A stretch of DNA of 64,000 nt from JBCBRD01 sp039819785 (GCA_039819785.1 JBCBRH010000014.1:21794-85793); one strand, 5' to 3'; counted from the first letter of the stretch, positions 33,905-42,951 are shown. Notes: a model not told the origin generated them from the letters alone. Numbers and translations are program-made.

Positions 33905-34801
33905 CTACCAAAGAAGTTGCGGCATGACGCCAACGGCTGGGGAAGCATCGGGCGACGCAAACAGTGTCGCCAAACCCTTGGGACAAATATCATCGCCATC
34001 CATGACATCGTCCCGGTGGATGCCACCGGCGATGAACAGGGCGTCGACCCCGGCGGTTGCAGCAGCTTTGAGATCGGTGCGGACAGCATCCCCGATCGCC
34101 AGGACCTGTGAACGGTTGAGCATCTCCTTACGAAGCTCCTCGGCGATATCCATGGCTGTGCCGTAGGCCGCCGCATGTGGCTTGCCGGCCCAGAAGACAG
34201 ATCCGCCAAGTTCGGCATAGCGGTCAGCGATCGCCCCGGCGCACAGATAGAGTTTTCCCCCCACGTCGACGAATTTGTCAGGGTTGGCGCAAATGAACGG
34301 CAGCTGACGCTTGAGCGCGCGTGTCAGGATGTGATCGTAGTCTTCCGCGACTTCCGACAGATCATCGTTGAGGCCGGTGCAGACGATCGCATCCGCCGTC
34401 TCGAGCGGCCCGAAGTCGGCTGCGATGGCGTTGAACAGGGCGCTATCGCGGTCCTGGGGCCCGATTGCGAAAACCTGACGATAGGCGGCTCGTGAAATGT
34501 GCCGCAGCGCAATGTCACCCGACGAGACGATGTCGTCGAAGGCCTCGTCCGCAAACCCTTTCGCCGCAAGCATCTGTGCCACGCGGCCCTTCGGAACGGG
34601 TGCATTCGACACCAGCACCACCGTTCCACCCGATGACCGGAAGCGGATCAAAGCATCCTGTGCACCGAAATGTGCGGTCACACCGTCATGGATAACGCCC
34701 CAGACATCGCAGAAAATGGCGTCATAACGCGCCATAAGATCACCGGCGCTCTCTAGAATAGGAGGTGGGCCGAATGACTTTGCAAGCGTTTGTCCGAACA
34801 T
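33905..34801 (-). CDS. HAD-superfamily hydrolase, TIGR01459 type
   Basis: The 298-residue enzyme is an NagD-like HAD phosphatase of the alphaproteobacterial TIGR01459 class. Motif I is FCDVWGVIHDG (about residues 30-40), motif II TVVLVSNAPVPKG, motif III region GKPHAAAYGTAMD, and motif IV LAIGDAVRTDLKAA. The first motif has DVW where most HADs have DxD, as is usual for this class. Substrate is not known. It is convergent with the opgH operon and divergent from the DUF2147 gene. Confidence 0.92.
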   Translation of the reverse strand: MFGQTLAKSFGPPPILESAGDLMARYDAIFCDVWGVIHDGVTAHFGAQDALIRFRSSGGTVVLVSNAPVPKGRVAQMLAAKGFADEAFDDIVSSGDIALRHISRAAYRQVFAIGPQDRDSALFNAIAADFGPLETADAIVCTGLNDDLSEVAEDYDHILTRALKRQLPFICANPDKFVDVGGKLYLCAGAIADRYAELGGSVFWAGKPHAAAYGTAMDIAEELRKEMLNRSQVLAIGDAVRTDLKAAATAGVDALFIAGGIHRDDVMDGDDICPKGLATLFASPDASPAVGVMPQLLW

Positions 34802-35076
34802 CCAAAATTGTCTTTCTTAAAGGTCGAGAAAACTGGGCGGCAAGCCCGATAGGGTTAACACGTAGTATCTCATCAACTGCACAACTTGCCGTTTAAACAT
34901 AACCCTTCTGCACTGATATTTGGTATGTAGTCGCATGGATTTAAAGTGTTTTGCTGAACCGCCGACTGGCACTGCCTGGAAAACTCTGCGGTTGAGTTCC
35001 GTGCGGAACAGTGGACACCAGCCCACGTTGCTAAAACAGCCTCAACAAACACCGACCCCCTTGAGGAGAACAACAG

Positions 35077-35772
35077 ATGACCCGCTTCAAAACACTCGCA
35101 GCCATGACGACCCTCGGCGTAATCACAGCCCTTCCAGCCGCAGCCCAGGCTGAGAAAAGCCCACTGGGTGTATGGATGAACGACACAGGTCGTGGCGCCA
35201 TCGAGATTACGGAATGCGGCTCCAAATTGTGTGGCCACCTCGTCTGGGCCAAGTCGCAGAAAGACACCGAAAAAGGCTGTGGCAAGCAGATCATCGGAAA
35301 TGCAAAGCAGGTCTCCGGCAGCACCTGGGACAACGGCTGGATCTACAGCCCTGAAAAGAAGCGGAAGTATTCGGTCGAACTCAAGCCCTTGAGCGCCAAG
35401 CGTCTGCGGGTCAAAGGCTACAAAGGATCAAAGTTCTTTTCCAAGACAATGGTCTGGACCAAGGCACCGGCCGACCTTCAGCGGTGCGATGGCGGCGGCG
35501 ATGGTACGATCATCGCAGCGAACACGACGCCAGCTGTTGAAACACGCGATATTCGTCCAGTTACTGAGACAGCACCTGCCACGGCAACACGAAAGCCGGT
35601 TAAGCAGTACGAAGAACCAATCGATGAAAGTGAAGAAGACGTTGCCGAAGCTGACGAAGGTGGCAGCCCTCTCGAAGACCTGGACATTGGAAAGTACTTC
35701 AAGAAAACAGATGGCGGGGATTGCAAGCTGAACACGCCTTGGATCAAACTGAGCTTCAAGTGCGACGACTGA
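35077..35772 (+). CDS. DUF2147 secreted protein
   Basis: A signal peptide (TLAAMTTLGVITALPAAAQA) is followed by a DUF2147 domain (LGVWMNDTGRGAIEITECG, LCGHLVWAKSQKD, WDNGWIYSPEKK, SKFFSKTMVWTKAP, QRCDGG), then a Thr/Glu-rich acidic linker and a short C-terminal block with two Cys (GDCKLNTPWIKLSFKC). It is a paralogue of the 12602 gene, sharing the domain but with a different tail. Role unknown; DUF2147 proteins are periplasmic. GAGGAG precedes ATG 35077. A hairpin terminator follows at 35800. Confidence 0.88.
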   Translation: MTRFKTLAAMTTLGVITALPAAAQAEKSPLGVWMNDTGRGAIEITECGSKLCGHLVWAKSQKDTEKGCGKQIIGNAKQVSGSTWDNGWIYSPEKKRKYSVELKPLSAKRLRVKGYKGSKFFSKTMVWTKAPADLQRCDGGGDGTIIAANTTPAVETRDIRPVTETAPATATRKPVKQYEEPIDESEEDVAEADEGGSPLEDLDIGKYFKKTDGGDCKLNTPWIKLSFKCDD

Positions 35773-35799
35773 TCAGTCAGGCCATATAGAGTTGGCGGC

Positions 35800-35835
35800 C
35801 GGCCTGGAGTTGCACACTCCGGGCCGATCCGTTTT
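35800..35835 (+). terminator. Probable terminator after DUF2147 gene
   Basis: Arms CGGCCTGGAGT and ACTCCGGGCCG (one T-G pair) around a TGCAC loop, followed by ATCCGTTTTC. The hairpin is strong but the T-run is short and displaced. Confidence 0.6.
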
Positions 35836-35986
35836 CTGGCTCATGCTCCAAAAGCCAGAACAATGAAAACGCGATGTAAAATAGACATGAACGGCACCTG
35901 ACAACGGGGCTCAGAATTGGTTCAGCGCCACTTTGGCATTCTCTCCATCAGAACGGACACAGTTCAGCCAACACGGAGAGATGACC

Positions 35987-36370
35987 ATGAAAGCCCTCGG
36001 TTTCCTTATTGCCCCAATTGCAGCCATCACCTTTGCCCTGCCATTGGCCGGCACCGCAAATGCTGGACCAGCCGGTAAGCACGCCTACGGCGGCGGTGGA
36101 ATTTACAAAGTCGCGACATACACACCGCGCATCAACCAACGGATTAAAAACCAGAGGCGTCGTATCGCTCGCGGTATCAGAAACGGTGACCTGCGCCGTG
36201 GTGAGGCCAACCGCCTTGTAAACCGCCTTCGGACGATCAAGCAGGCCAGACGGTTCGCAGCACGCGACGGTGTCGTGACGTTTCGGGAGCGTGCACGCCT
36301 CACCAACATGCTTGATCGGAATTCGCGCGTTATTCGCCGCTTGAAGAACAACCGTAGGGTTGCCTTTTAA
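35987..36370 (+). CDS. Secreted basic helical protein (paralogue 1)
   Basis: From ATG 35987 (GGAGAG six bases upstream) the 127-residue product has a signal peptide (LIAPIAAITFALPLAGTANA) and a very basic mature part made of two helical repeats: IARGIRNGDLRRGEANRLVN and the region around FAARDGVVTFRERARLTNML. The G-x-L-x-x-x-E / DG-V-x-x-x-E pattern recurs in uncharacterised bacterial secreted proteins and in the neighbour at 36587. Calculated charge is strongly positive, so binding to nucleic acid or anionic envelope polymers is possible. Followed by a clear terminator. Confidence 0.8.
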   Translation: MKALGFLIAPIAAITFALPLAGTANAGPAGKHAYGGGGIYKVATYTPRINQRIKNQRRRIARGIRNGDLRRGEANRLVNRLRTIKQARRFAARDGVVTFRERARLTNMLDRNSRVIRRLKNNRRVAF

Positions 36371-36412
36371 ACGGGGCCCTTGCTGACGACTTCAGTCAAC
36401 GAGGGAGGTGGA

Positions 36413-36449
36413 CACGCGTCGGCTCAATGGGCCGGCGCGTGTTTTTTTG
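36413..36449 (+). terminator. Rho-independent terminator
   Basis: CACGCGTCGGC and GCCGGCGCGTG arms form a long hairpin followed by seven T; it ends the transcript of the 35987 gene. Confidence 0.88.
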
Positions 36450-36586
36450 TGTTTAAGCCTGGCCTTATGCAGCGGCCGCCTGATCGCATGAACGCCAGAT
36501 GAACACACATCTCAGCCATTGTTCAGCCCCAATTAGACATTTCTTAAAAGCATGAAATCTATAGGGAAAACGCAAAGGTTGGTCGA

Positions 36587-37168
36587 ATGAGAGTGCTCAC
36601 ATTGATCATTGCATCCACAGCAGCTGTCGCCATCACCGCCATGAAGGCCCCCCACGTTATCGCGGCAGATGTCTACACCCCACGCGGCGCTTACGAAGTC
36701 GACCGGTATTATGGTGATGACCGCTTCAGAACACGCGGTGCGGGCCTGAAGGACGAGTACCGCAGGGTCGAACGATTTGACGACCGTCACCAGAGTTACA
36801 AAGACGACGGCTTCAAGGAACCGTACAAGAAGAGCTATAAATATGACCGGTATGATCGCGGTCCTCGTCACGACTATGCCGGACGCAGGTCTCACGATTT
36901 TGCACTTCACACACCGGGAATCTTGCGAAGGCTGGAACGTCAAAAACATCGGGTGATCGATGGCGTAGAACGCGGCGATCTCACGCCGCGCGAAATCCGT
37001 GCGATCCGCGAGTGCATCGAAGACATTCGGTATCAGCTGAAATATTCGAAAGATGATGGGCGCGTGACGCGGCGCGAGCGGTTTAAGATCCACGCGATGC
37101 TGGATGACAGCGCGCGGCTGATATATCGGCTAAAACGAAACAGCCGGTTTGTCCGGGCCGATTATTGA
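36587..37168 (+). CDS. Secreted charged helical protein (paralogue 2)
   Basis: The 193-residue product has a signal peptide (LIIASTAAVAITAM...VIAA), a middle region very rich in Asp, Arg, Tyr and Lys (YDRYDRGPRHDYAGRRSHD), and a C-terminal domain with the same repeat as the 35987 protein: VIDGVERGDLTPREIRAIRE and DDGRVTRRERFKIHAML. Thus it is a paralogue with an added spacer. Function unknown; the spacing of acidic residues in DDGRVT is reminiscent of an EF-hand-like loop but the full pattern is not met. AAGG lies nine bases before the ATG. Confidence 0.8.
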   Translation: MRVLTLIIASTAAVAITAMKAPHVIAADVYTPRGAYEVDRYYGDDRFRTRGAGLKDEYRRVERFDDRHQSYKDDGFKEPYKKSYKYDRYDRGPRHDYAGRRSHDFALHTPGILRRLERQKHRVIDGVERGDLTPREIRAIRECIEDIRYQLKYSKDDGRVTRRERFKIHAMLDDSARLIYRLKRNSRFVRADY

Positions 37169-37323
37169 TTGCTGCCAGTGATAACCAAGGAGCAGCGGCC
37201 CGGGTCCAATTTTGGTCAGACCCAATCGCGTTGGGCCCAATCGCTTAAAGAGCGGGTGCTGCATATTCACAGCGTCGACGAGCCAGATCGTTGCCTACTC
37301 ACCTCCCGCTCGAAACATGTATC

Positions 37324-37581
37324 TTAGAAGCTGACGGCGATCCAAGGATCACAAGCCCGAGGGGCATCGTCGTCTTTCGCAGTCGCCGCGCACTTTTGGA
37401 CATGCTCGGGGTTCTGCAACAACTTGGCTTCGATGAGATCTGTTTCGCGGATGCAGTAGGCTGCAGCCTGCGGGTCGTCTTGCTCGACCAATAGCTTCCT
37501 CAGGCGGGCTAACCGCGCATGAAGCTTTTCTTCCAAAACGTCCAGCGACGTATCCGGTAGACCGGAATGCGAAGCAATCAT
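37324..37581 (-). CDS. Small hypothetical helical protein
   Basis: From ATG 37581, with GGAGGG ten bases upstream, an 85-residue protein is read. The middle is a helical, coiled-coil-like stretch (LDVLEEKLHARLARLRKLLV then EQDDPQAAAYCIRETDLIEA) and the C-terminus is short and polar. The frame is open up to 37701 but the extra residues are not convincing. No family is recognised. Coding potential is moderate; the plus-strand frame over the same DNA is less protein-like. Confidence 0.55.
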   Translation of the reverse strand: MIASHSGLPDTSLDVLEEKLHARLARLRKLLVEQDDPQAAAYCIRETDLIEAKLLQNPEHVQKCAATAKDDDAPRACDPWIAVSF

Positions 37582-37998
37582 GCTCAAGTGCCCTCCGTAG
37601 TGACCTGACTGAGATCGGTCTGCAGTCTCCCGAATCAAGGATGAGCCCCACATCGTTACGAAATGACGAACACGGCGCGGTTTTACGGTGTCTTTTGGCA
37701 TCAGGGGGCGATGTGGAACTCAACGGAGACAGCCAGCGGACACAGCGTAATCGGAACGCCACACAGCAAAGCGGGTTTCATTTCCAGATCGTTTCAGAAA
37801 GAACAGACAATTGAGCAAGTGAGGTGGGGTTTGCTTCAGAGCATGTTCAGGAAAAGTGTACGCGGTTTTCCGCCCGGAACATGCTCCAAATAAGGAACTG
37901 AGCATGTTCAGGAAAAGTGCACGCGGTTTTCCGCCCGGAACATGCTCCAACTCAAAAGCTTAGAGCCTGCTTTGCGGGTCCACGAAAAGCAAACAGGT
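37582..37998. other. Intergenic region with palindromic repeats
   Basis: Between the small hypothetical gene and the coiled-coil gene. It holds the double palindrome at 37839-37950; no gene is seen elsewhere. Confidence 0.55.
37839..37950. repeat. Two direct copies of a 51-bp Rhizobiales palindrome
   Basis: Copy 1 (37839-37889) and copy 2 (37900-37950) begin GAGCATGTTCAGGAAAAGTG and end GGAACATGCTCCAA. They differ at one base (T/C at position 21) and are 10 bp apart. Each is itself an imperfect palindrome: GAGCATGTTC pairs with GAACATGCTC and the GGAAAA/TTTTCC parts pair internally, so the RNA would form a cruciform-like hairpin. Very similar dispersed intergenic elements are common in Rhizobium and Mesorhizobium relatives. 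Confidence 0.88.
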
Positions 37999-39405
37999 CT
38001 AGAACCCACCACCCGTGCTGAACCGGCCGCCACGGCGCCGCGACCGGCTTCGGCCTGATCGGCGGCCACCGCCTCCACCGAAGGGCGGCCAACCCCCGCT
38101 GCGCCGGAATGGGTCCGCTGAGCGTCCCCTCCAGCCGTGTTGGCCTTGCGAGCGCAACCAGTATTCCGCTGCCGTCAAACCACCTTGGAGTAACAACTTC
38201 AGCAGGTCTTCTGCCAGATCGTCGGGTTCGAAGAACGACGTCTCGTCGTCATATCGGTTTCGGCGGAAGTTACCGGCCGCCTCCAAAAGCTCGTGCCGCC
38301 GCTTTGCCAGCCGGTCGAGTTTTTTGCGCCGCCCTTTCAGGTTCTTTTCCAGCGTCTCCGCCTCACGTTCCAAGGCACCGATGCGCTCCACAATGCTGTC
38401 ATCGGTGGGTTCGCTCGTGGATCTGGCAAGCCTCAGCAACTCAGAGTAGCGGTCACGTGCAAGGAAATCCGCCGACAGCGTAACAGCCTTCTGGAACATC
38501 TCATCAAGACCTTCAGCATAGCGGTTCAGCTGTAAGGACAGGTCGGTGATTTCTGTTTCTGTCTTCTCAAGAGCCGCATTGGTTGCATCCTGCCGTTCGC
38601 GCGCATCGCGGAGACTTTGAGTGAGATCAGACCCAGCCAAGGCTTCAATCCGCGTAGCAATCAGCGCGTCGCGCGCCTGCGTCAGGTCTTCGAGCTCAGC
38701 TGCAAGGTCGTCAACATGGGCCCGGAGCCGCACAGGGATTTCATTGAGGATCGCATAATTCGCACGCGCCTCATTGTAGCGGACAAGTCGCGCGACCCAC
38801 GCATCCCCCATCCGGACAATGTTGCCTGCCTCATAGTGTTTTGACCCATACTTGCGGTTCCACAGGTACATGAACAGCGGATCACTTTCGAAAGCCTGAC
38901 CCTTCTCAAGCCTGTCCGCCTCAGCCCGTTTCGTCTTGGTCTCCGCACGCTCAAACGTCTTCTGCTTGTCATCAACAAGACCCGACGCCTTGCGGTAGTC
39001 CGCATCATCTTCCAACTGTGCCATGGCCTCTCGGCCCACGAGGTCAAGTCGCCCCTCCAGCTCATCAATCTCGCGCCGCAGGCCTTCGGCCGTTTTGTTG
39101 AACTCGTCGCGACGCGCATGCACCTCCTGGTCGCGTGCCTTCAGACTGTCGATGGACATCTGTCGCGTGCTCAGGATGTTGGCAACCTGCGCTTCCAACC
39201 GGTCGGCACGATCAATCACACCATCCGACACCGCAGCGCGCGCGCGCACCTCGGCCAGATCGCGAAACGCTGATGTGCGCTGTTCCAACAAGGCGACATG
39301 CCGCTTGGTATCGCGCTCCATTTCCCCTTGAAGGGTCTTTTCTTGAACGCGAAGGTCGCTGATGCCCTCTTCGATCTGGCGGAGTGTCTTACGCCCACTT
39401 GTCAT
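37999..39405 (-). CDS. Long coiled-coil protein with RG-rich tail
   Basis: About 468 residues from ATG 39405 (MTSGRKTLRQIEEG). Residues 1-170 and 230-400 are heptad-rich coiled coils (for example LRREIDELEGRLDLVGREA and ALEREAETLEKNLKGRRKK). Between is a conserved-looking block, FMYLWNRKYGSKHYEAGNIV. A short acidic-hydrophobic motif (EPDDLAEDLLKLLLQGGL) precedes a low-complexity tail of Arg and Gly (RRSGRSRSRRRGGRFSTGGG). No family name is recalled. It is the third gene of a minus-strand module with the DUF6384-type and TelA-like genes, starting just past the stop of the former. Confidence 0.8.
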   Translation of the reverse strand: MTSGRKTLRQIEEGISDLRVQEKTLQGEMERDTKRHVALLEQRTSAFRDLAEVRARAAVSDGVIDRADRLEAQVANILSTRQMSIDSLKARDQEVHARRDEFNKTAEGLRREIDELEGRLDLVGREAMAQLEDDADYRKASGLVDDKQKTFERAETKTKRAEADRLEKGQAFESDPLFMYLWNRKYGSKHYEAGNIVRMGDAWVARLVRYNEARANYAILNEIPVRLRAHVDDLAAELEDLTQARDALIATRIEALAGSDLTQSLRDARERQDATNAALEKTETEITDLSLQLNRYAEGLDEMFQKAVTLSADFLARDRYSELLRLARSTSEPTDDSIVERIGALEREAETLEKNLKGRRKKLDRLAKRRHELLEAAGNFRRNRYDDETSFFEPDDLAEDLLKLLLQGGLTAAEYWLRSQGQHGWRGRSADPFRRSGGWPPFGGGGGRRSGRSRSRRRGGRFSTGGGF

Positions 39406-39409
39406 GTTG

Positions 39410-40381
39410 CTATTTCCACCGCGTGATGGCGCCGCCAGCAACTGGAATGGACCACGTAGGCTCCAGTTGTCCGCGAACCTTTTTGCCCACGATGGCGTTT
39501 TGAATAATGCCGTCGTCCTCTTTGTCGGCTTTCACATCGACAAGCAGTTGCCGCTCCACGCGTTGGCCCCACGTGGAAACGGTTTCGCGCTTTCCTGTCT
39601 CTTCGTTCAAAATGCTGCGCGGCAGTGGTTTTCCATCGGGGCCGATCGCTTCGACAACGAGGTAAAAATTATAGGCATCAGGATTGGTCTTGGGGATGCG
39701 CCACAGCCCGGACACTTCGCCTTCGCGGTTCACGATCCGGATGTCGTAGGCGGCACGCAACTGATCAAGCATCGTCTTGAGTTCGTCGCGGCTAGTGCGC
39801 GCGGTTTGCAGATCACCGGTCTTGGCTGCATTCAGCCCAGTCTTGGCAGCCTGTTGCGCCTGCTCTGCAAGGCTGGCATCTGTGCTTTCCGAGGCAACAG
39901 CACTGGCAAGTGACGTCAGGTCTTGAGGCAGCGTAACGGTCAGTTCAGTTTGCTGCGCAGCTTCCTGTAGCGCGCGGGGGCGTTCGTAAAAAACGTAATT
40001 GGCAAGCAGAAACGCCATCAGTCCAGCGGCGATGCCGATCACGTAGCGGCCCCAGCTCCAACGGGTCACATAAAGCTTGGCAAGCCTGGTGGACAGATTT
40101 TCGGCGGGTGGTGGCGAATATGTAAAGCGGTCTTCTTCTAGGGCCTTCACACCCTCTTCGAGAATGTGGTCTGGAACCTCAATACCCTGCCCATGATAGA
40201 TATCACGCAGCCGGTCGATGAGGTCTTCGCGCCGCACATCCTCGTTCAACTCACGGTTCACCAGCTGACGATCGTGCCGCAGCGTGTCAACGACATCCAT
40301 GGCAATCATGATGTCGTTGAGCTTGGACCTGCCGCCGGATGATGTTTCGTCGGAAGGTGTCGCGTTGGAGGTGTCAACCAT
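39410..40381 (-). CDS. DUF6384-type single-span membrane protein
   Basis: The 323-residue protein has a cytoplasmic N-terminal domain (LNDIMIAMDVVDTLRHDRQL, then DIYHGQGIEVPDHILEEGVK), one membrane span (YVIGIAAGLMAFLLANYVFY, about residues 112-131) and an extracytoplasmic domain ending WSIPVAGGAITRW. It matches my memory of DUF6384 proteins from Rhizobiales, always without known function. Middle gene of the three-gene module, with 30 bases to the upstream gene and about 5 to the downstream start. Likely links cytoplasmic coiled-coil partners to the envelope. Confidence 0.82.
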   Translation of the reverse strand: MVDTSNATPSDETSSGGRSKLNDIMIAMDVVDTLRHDRQLVNRELNEDVRREDLIDRLRDIYHGQGIEVPDHILEEGVKALEEDRFTYSPPPAENLSTRLAKLYVTRWSWGRYVIGIAAGLMAFLLANYVFYERPRALQEAAQQTELTVTLPQDLTSLASAVASESTDASLAEQAQQAAKTGLNAAKTGDLQTARTSRDELKTMLDQLRAAYDIRIVNREGEVSGLWRIPKTNPDAYNFYLVVEAIGPDGKPLPRSILNEETGKRETVSTWGQRVERQLLVDVKADKEDDGIIQNAIVGKKVRGQLEPTWSIPVAGGAITRWK

Positions 40382-40413
40382 GCGTGATCCGCTTAACTTT
40401 TCACCAGCTTCAG

Positions 40414-41583
40414 TTACTCGGTCAGGATCGCATCGCCATCAGCCGCAAGGCGTGCAAGGCGGCGCTTGCCGTCTTCAACCGCCTCGTTGATCTCTTCGGA
40501 GTTGCGGGTCGCGAGCACGCGCATTTCGGAAATGATCTCGCGTGTACGGACCTGGAAATTCACCACCGAGTCCACGAGCATCTTCACCGACTCAGCTTTG
40601 ACCGTCGGCCCATACCCAGCCTTGATGGCGGCTTCCTGAACCTTGTCGCCAATCTCTGAAAGCGTCTCCAGGCTCTTGTCGATGCCCTCTTTCATGCTCT
40701 CCAGCGTGCGGGTGGATTCGTGTAACCCAAACAGCCCCGTGAAAGAGGCTTTCAGTGCTGTCAGAACGGCTTCGTTGGTGGAAAAGAAGCTGACGGCCTG
40801 CTGATAAACGCGTTCTTTCGCACTCGTCGTCTGCATCAAGCGCGACATCACAACTTCAGACGTGTTGTAGCCGATGGTGAGATTGTCAGCGAGATCCTTG
40901 GCGATCTGGTAGCGCTTTTCCTCATCCTGCAGGTCGCGGATCTTTGCATCGCGTTCCATCTCCAGCTCGGCCCTCTTGGAAATGTCATCGCCTTTGTAAT
41001 TGCCAACCGCCTTTGAGGCTTTGTCCAATACTTTCTTCGTTGTATTGAGTTGCTTTTCAGCCTTCTGCAGAACTTTCAGCGCGAGCACTTGTGCCTGTTT
41101 ATAGGCACCGCGAAAATCATTGTAAGCATCCAGAATACGCCCTTCGCGGATAATCTGGTCCTTGGCGTCCTTGGCAACTTCAAGGTAGGTGTGCCGGATC
41201 TCATCGAAGCGGTCGGCGATGTCGCCGCGACGCACTTTCATCCAGACATTCGAGACCCGCTCGAAGGTGTTGATCTTGCCATCGGCCATTTGATCGACGA
41301 GACGCTTGCTGTCATCGCGGATCGAATTGAATTCATAAACGATGTCTTCGTACCGTTCGCCGATCTGCATGGCTGAGATTTCGTTACGAACGATTTCGTT
41401 GAACAATGAGACCTGCCCAAGTGTTTTGGCGATCACTGACACGCTATCCCGGTCCAGGTCATAGATCTGCTCCAGCAGTCCGGCGATCGGCGCATCAGCC
41501 GTGGAGGTTGTTTCCAACCCCAACTCGCGCACCTGCTTCATCGCGCTATCAAGCTGCTTCAGCGCCGTTGTCTTCGTTGCCAT
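40414..41583 (-). CDS. Coiled-coil protein, possibly TelA-like
   Basis: The 389-residue soluble, mostly helical protein has no signal peptide or membrane span. It contains DSVSVIAKTLGQVSLFNEIV, a long helical centre, and NEAVLTALKASFTGLFGLHE followed by SMKEGIDKSLETL, with no Cys. Organisation (long helix bundle, repeated NEAV/LTAL region, helical end) recalls the toxic-anion-resistance TelA/KlaA group, but I cannot confirm homology by eye. It is the first gene of the module with the DUF6384-type gene and the long coiled-coil gene. Good coding signal, function unknown. Confidence 0.8.
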   Translation of the reverse strand: MATKTTALKQLDSAMKQVRELGLETTSTADAPIAGLLEQIYDLDRDSVSVIAKTLGQVSLFNEIVRNEISAMQIGERYEDIVYEFNSIRDDSKRLVDQMADGKINTFERVSNVWMKVRRGDIADRFDEIRHTYLEVAKDAKDQIIREGRILDAYNDFRGAYKQAQVLALKVLQKAEKQLNTTKKVLDKASKAVGNYKGDDISKRAELEMERDAKIRDLQDEEKRYQIAKDLADNLTIGYNTSEVVMSRLMQTTSAKERVYQQAVSFFSTNEAVLTALKASFTGLFGLHESTRTLESMKEGIDKSLETLSEIGDKVQEAAIKAGYGPTVKAESVKMLVDSVVNFQVRTREIISEMRVLATRNSEEINEAVEDGKRRLARLAADGDAILTE

Positions 41584-41886
41584 GTGACCATCTCCAACGC
41601 AAAGTCATTAACCAAAACACACCGCAGCCTCGTCCGGCAGCGCGCCTCCACCCGTTGGGATATGCCGCTTTTTCGAGAATTGGCAAGGCTTCAAATCACT
41701 TAACCGAGTCAAACAGCTTTGAGATCAGTAGCGAACATGACGCCAGGAGGGATGGATTTGGAAGGTGTGCCGCCGTGTTCATTATTTTCCGGAACGATGG
41801 CAAACGTCCGGCATGATTGATGCTAGTGAATTTGCAGGAAGCCGGGACATCCAATCTATCCGTTCGAACCATCAGATAAGGCCGAA
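41584..41886. other. Divergent region between coiled-coil module and rfbG
   Basis: No gene seen. Must hold promoters for both directions. Confidence 0.5.
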
Positions 41887-42951
41887 ATGACGTCAACACC
41901 GTTTTCATCAACGTTCGCGGGAAGAAAGGTCCTGGTCACCGGGCATACCGGATTCTGCGGATCCTGGCTCAGCATGTGGCTGCGTGACCTGGGTGCGGAC
42001 GTCTATGGCTTTTCACGCGCGCCGATTACGGACCCGGCACTGTTCGATCTGCTGCCCGGTTGGGATGATGGCCACTCGATCATCGGCGATATCGAAGACT
42101 TTGACGCGTTGAACAAAGCCGTTCAGACCGTGCAGCCCGAAATCATTTTTCATCTGGCAGCCCAGGCGCTGGTGCGCGAGTCCTATGCAGATACCTTGGG
42201 CACCTACCGCACCAACGTCATCGGAACGGCCAATTTATTGGAAGCCGTCCGCCATTGCGCCACGGTTCGCGCCACCGTCGCCATCACGACCGACAAGGTT
42301 TACGAAAACCGCGAGTGGGTGCACCCCTATCGTGAGGGCGACGAGCTGGGTGGCAAGGACCCCTACAGTGCGTCAAAAGCCGCGAGCGAACTGGTCATCT
42401 CGAGCTACCGGCGGACCGTTCTGGATGGTTCGAAAACCCTCGTGGCAAGCGCACGCGGCGGCAACATCATTGGCGGCGGGGACTGGTCAGCCGACCGCCT
42501 CTTGCCCGACATTGTGCGCGCGATCCAATCTGGGTCAACGCTGCATCTGCGCAATCCAAACGCGACACGGCCCTGGCAGCATGTTCTGGCGCTATGCCAC
42601 GGTTATCTGCAACTTGGCAGCGCCTTGGTTGAGAAAGGTGCACCCGCCGCATCCGCGTGGAACTTCGGACCAACTGATAACACAGTCATGACAACCTCTG
42701 AGATCGTGGATGCATTCGGCCAACACTGGAAACGCCCCAATGTCGAGGTCGAAGCCTCACAGCTGATCGAAGCCCAGCAGCTTGCGCTCGACAGCACCAA
42801 AGCCCGCGTGGAACTTGGATGGAAACCAGGGTGGAATACGACGGAGACCATCGAGAAAACCGTAGAATGGTATGCCGCCTTTGATAAGGGTGCCGATGTG
42901 CACAAACTGTGCGCTGCCCAACTGGCAGAGTACTGCGCTCGGATAGCCTGA
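41887..42951 (+). CDS. rfbG: CDP-glucose 4,6-dehydratase
   Basis: A 354-residue extended short-chain dehydrogenase that converts CDP-glucose to CDP-4-keto-6-deoxyglucose. NAD-binding motif VLVTGHTGFCGSWLSMWL (residues about 14-31) is the RfbG variant; ATTDK-like ITTDKVYENREW holds the active-site Asp-Lys, and the catalytic Tyr/Lys are in DPYSASKAASELV. SARGGNIIGGGDWSADRLLP and RPWQHVLALCHGYL are typical. It starts a plus-strand nucleotide-sugar group with the genes at 44815 and 45379, though a minus-strand oxidoreductase sits between. Glucose-1-phosphate cytidylyltransferase is not in the window. Confidence 0.93.
   Translation: MTSTPFSSTFAGRKVLVTGHTGFCGSWLSMWLRDLGADVYGFSRAPITDPALFDLLPGWDDGHSIIGDIEDFDALNKAVQTVQPEIIFHLAAQALVRESYADTLGTYRTNVIGTANLLEAVRHCATVRATVAITTDKVYENREWVHPYREGDELGGKDPYSASKAASELVISSYRRTVLDGSKTLVASARGGNIIGGGDWSADRLLPDIVRAIQSGSTLHLRNPNATRPWQHVLALCHGYLQLGSALVEKGAPAASAWNFGPTDNTVMTTSEIVDAFGQHWKRPNVEVEASQLIEAQQLALDSTKARVELGWKPGWNTTETIEKTVEWYAAFDKGADVHKLCAAQLAEYCARIA

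Noticed and set aside
37291..37494. 67-codon plus-strand ORF
   Set aside because: The opposite frame (37324-37581) has a better ribosome site and a coherent helical protein.
37839..37950. CRISPR array
   Set aside because: Only two copies, each a palindrome of 51 bp with a 10-bp gap; this is a dispersed intergenic element. No cas genes are present.
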